In this document: piece by piece, positions 5,716-6,057 of the stretch
Layout of the letters: each line of letters starts with the position of its first letter
How positions within the stretch are numbered: the stretch's first letter is position 1
Assembly: GCA_021789355.1 (NCBI GenBank)
Contig: JAJYJR010000376.1
Location: 1-6,057, forward strand
From: Chloroflexota bacterium
GTDB taxonomy: Bacteria; Chloroflexota; Limnocylindria; Limnocylindrales; CSP1-4
Length of the DNA: 6,057 nt
Direction: 5' to 3'
Position numbers and translations under genes: made by a program
Notes under the pieces: model-generated
Told to the model about the DNA's origin: nothing
The model's database searches: none
What the model saw: only the letters and a program-made list of their open reading frames with translations

Positions 5716-5928
5716 TGCGATTGGCGAACTCGGACCGGCCGGCACGAGGTCCGATGGCAGCGTAGCACCGCTGGCGTCGCGGCGTGGGACCCTGCGCTAT
5801 CACCGACCGGACGCACCAGCGAGGCGCCCGATCTCCCGCCCGATCGATCCATTCGCCATCGCGAGCGGCGAAGGCCCGGCCATCGTGCTGTAACGCGGTG
5901 ATGCTGCCGCGGGCGCCTTCGGGTGCGG
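5716..5928. repeat. Dispersed repeat, right copy (~213 bp)
   Basis: Second copy of the repeat at 897-1115, same orientation, starting at the same TGCGATTGGCG and ending at the same GCGCCTTCGGGTGCGG. Similarity appears to stop at these edges: the flanks (5680-5715 and 5929 onward) do not match those of the left copy, so the boundaries look real. The UUCG-capped hairpin is conserved at 5913-5926. The copy begins about 80 bp downstream of the tRNA-like half. Divergence between copies indicates an old duplication or independent insertion of two family members. Confidence 0.8.
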
Positions 5929-5988
5929 AGCTGCCCCTCCGACCGGCTCGGCGGCGGACCGCTTCCGTCGCCCTTCCACTGTCGTGGC

Positions 5989-6002
5989 CGACCCCACGGT
6001 CG
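5989..6002 (-). terminator. Small hairpin abutting a minus-strand stop codon
   Basis: CGACC (5989-5993) and GGTCG (5998-6002) form a 5-bp stem with a 4-nt loop, directly after the TGA of the minus-strand frame that ends at 6003. No T-tract follows, so termination is only a possibility. Confidence 0.2.
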
Positions 6003-6057
6003 TCAGCTGGCCGAACGCTCGAAGGCCAGATCTCGGGCGAACAACTCCCTCAGGCCG
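6003..6057 (-). CDS. Possible 3' end of a gene entering from the right
   Basis: The minus strand reads GLRELFARDLAFERSAS and then TGA (6005-6003), running off the right edge. The composition, with alternating hydrophobic and charged residues in a helix-like pattern, looks more like real protein than the Arg/Pro/Gly-rich noise of other frames here, and a small hairpin follows the stop. Seventeen residues are too few to identify a family. Confidence 0.25.
   Translation of the reverse strand, partial: GLRELFARDLAFERSAS

Noticed and set aside
5594..5928. Group I intron interrupting the tRNA-like sequence in its anticodon loop
   Set aside because: No recognisable P7/P3 core elements, and no 3' tRNA half with a GGTTCGAATCC-like T-arm appears before the window ends.
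1..6057. CRISPR array
   Set aside because: The only regular short repeats (34-121) have no unique spacers of CRISPR size between them.

Overview
The window is very GC-rich bacterial DNA. Its S4/Hsp15-like protein and its transposase remnant resemble actinobacterial and Chloroflexota homologues as I remember them. I therefore place it in Actinomycetota or Chloroflexota and cannot go further without a search. About half is confident gene sequence; the rest is eroded accessory DNA.

Layout. Positions 1-250 hold four 21-bp direct repeats on a two-helical-turn pitch, resembling the terminal array of an IS21-family element whose genes would lie off the left edge. A small three-helix membrane protein follows (355-837, +). 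From 838 to about 2500 is a graveyard of fragments: a copy of a ~215-bp dispersed repeat (897-1115), an intact HicB-type antitoxin (1175-1636, -), the frameshifted, core-deleted remains of its HicA partner (1633-1753, -), a 59-codon hydrophobic ORF that may be a decayed membrane protein (1763-1942, -), and the N-terminus of a DDE integrase-like transposase (2187-2400, +).

Two well-preserved genes follow: a 665-residue lipoprotein made of twelve BNR/Ycf48-type repeats (2675-4672, +) and an S4-domain RNA-binding protein of the Hsp15 type (4891-5277, +). The right end is again accessory in character. It holds a short excisionase-like HTH tail (5461-5511), a tRNA-like 5' half with a promoter-like box in front but no 3' half (5594-5632), the second copy of the dispersed repeat in the same orientation (5716-5928), and possibly the last 17 codons of a gene entering on the minus strand (6003-6057).

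No clear operon joins the two main genes; their 218-bp gap and separate start contexts suggest independent transcription. The most interesting signals are the paired ~215-bp direct repeat with a conserved C(UUCG)G hairpin, the orphaned HicB, and the clustering of a tRNA-like half with an excisionase-like tail, which together suggest an old integration site. I found no complete new defence or mobile system.
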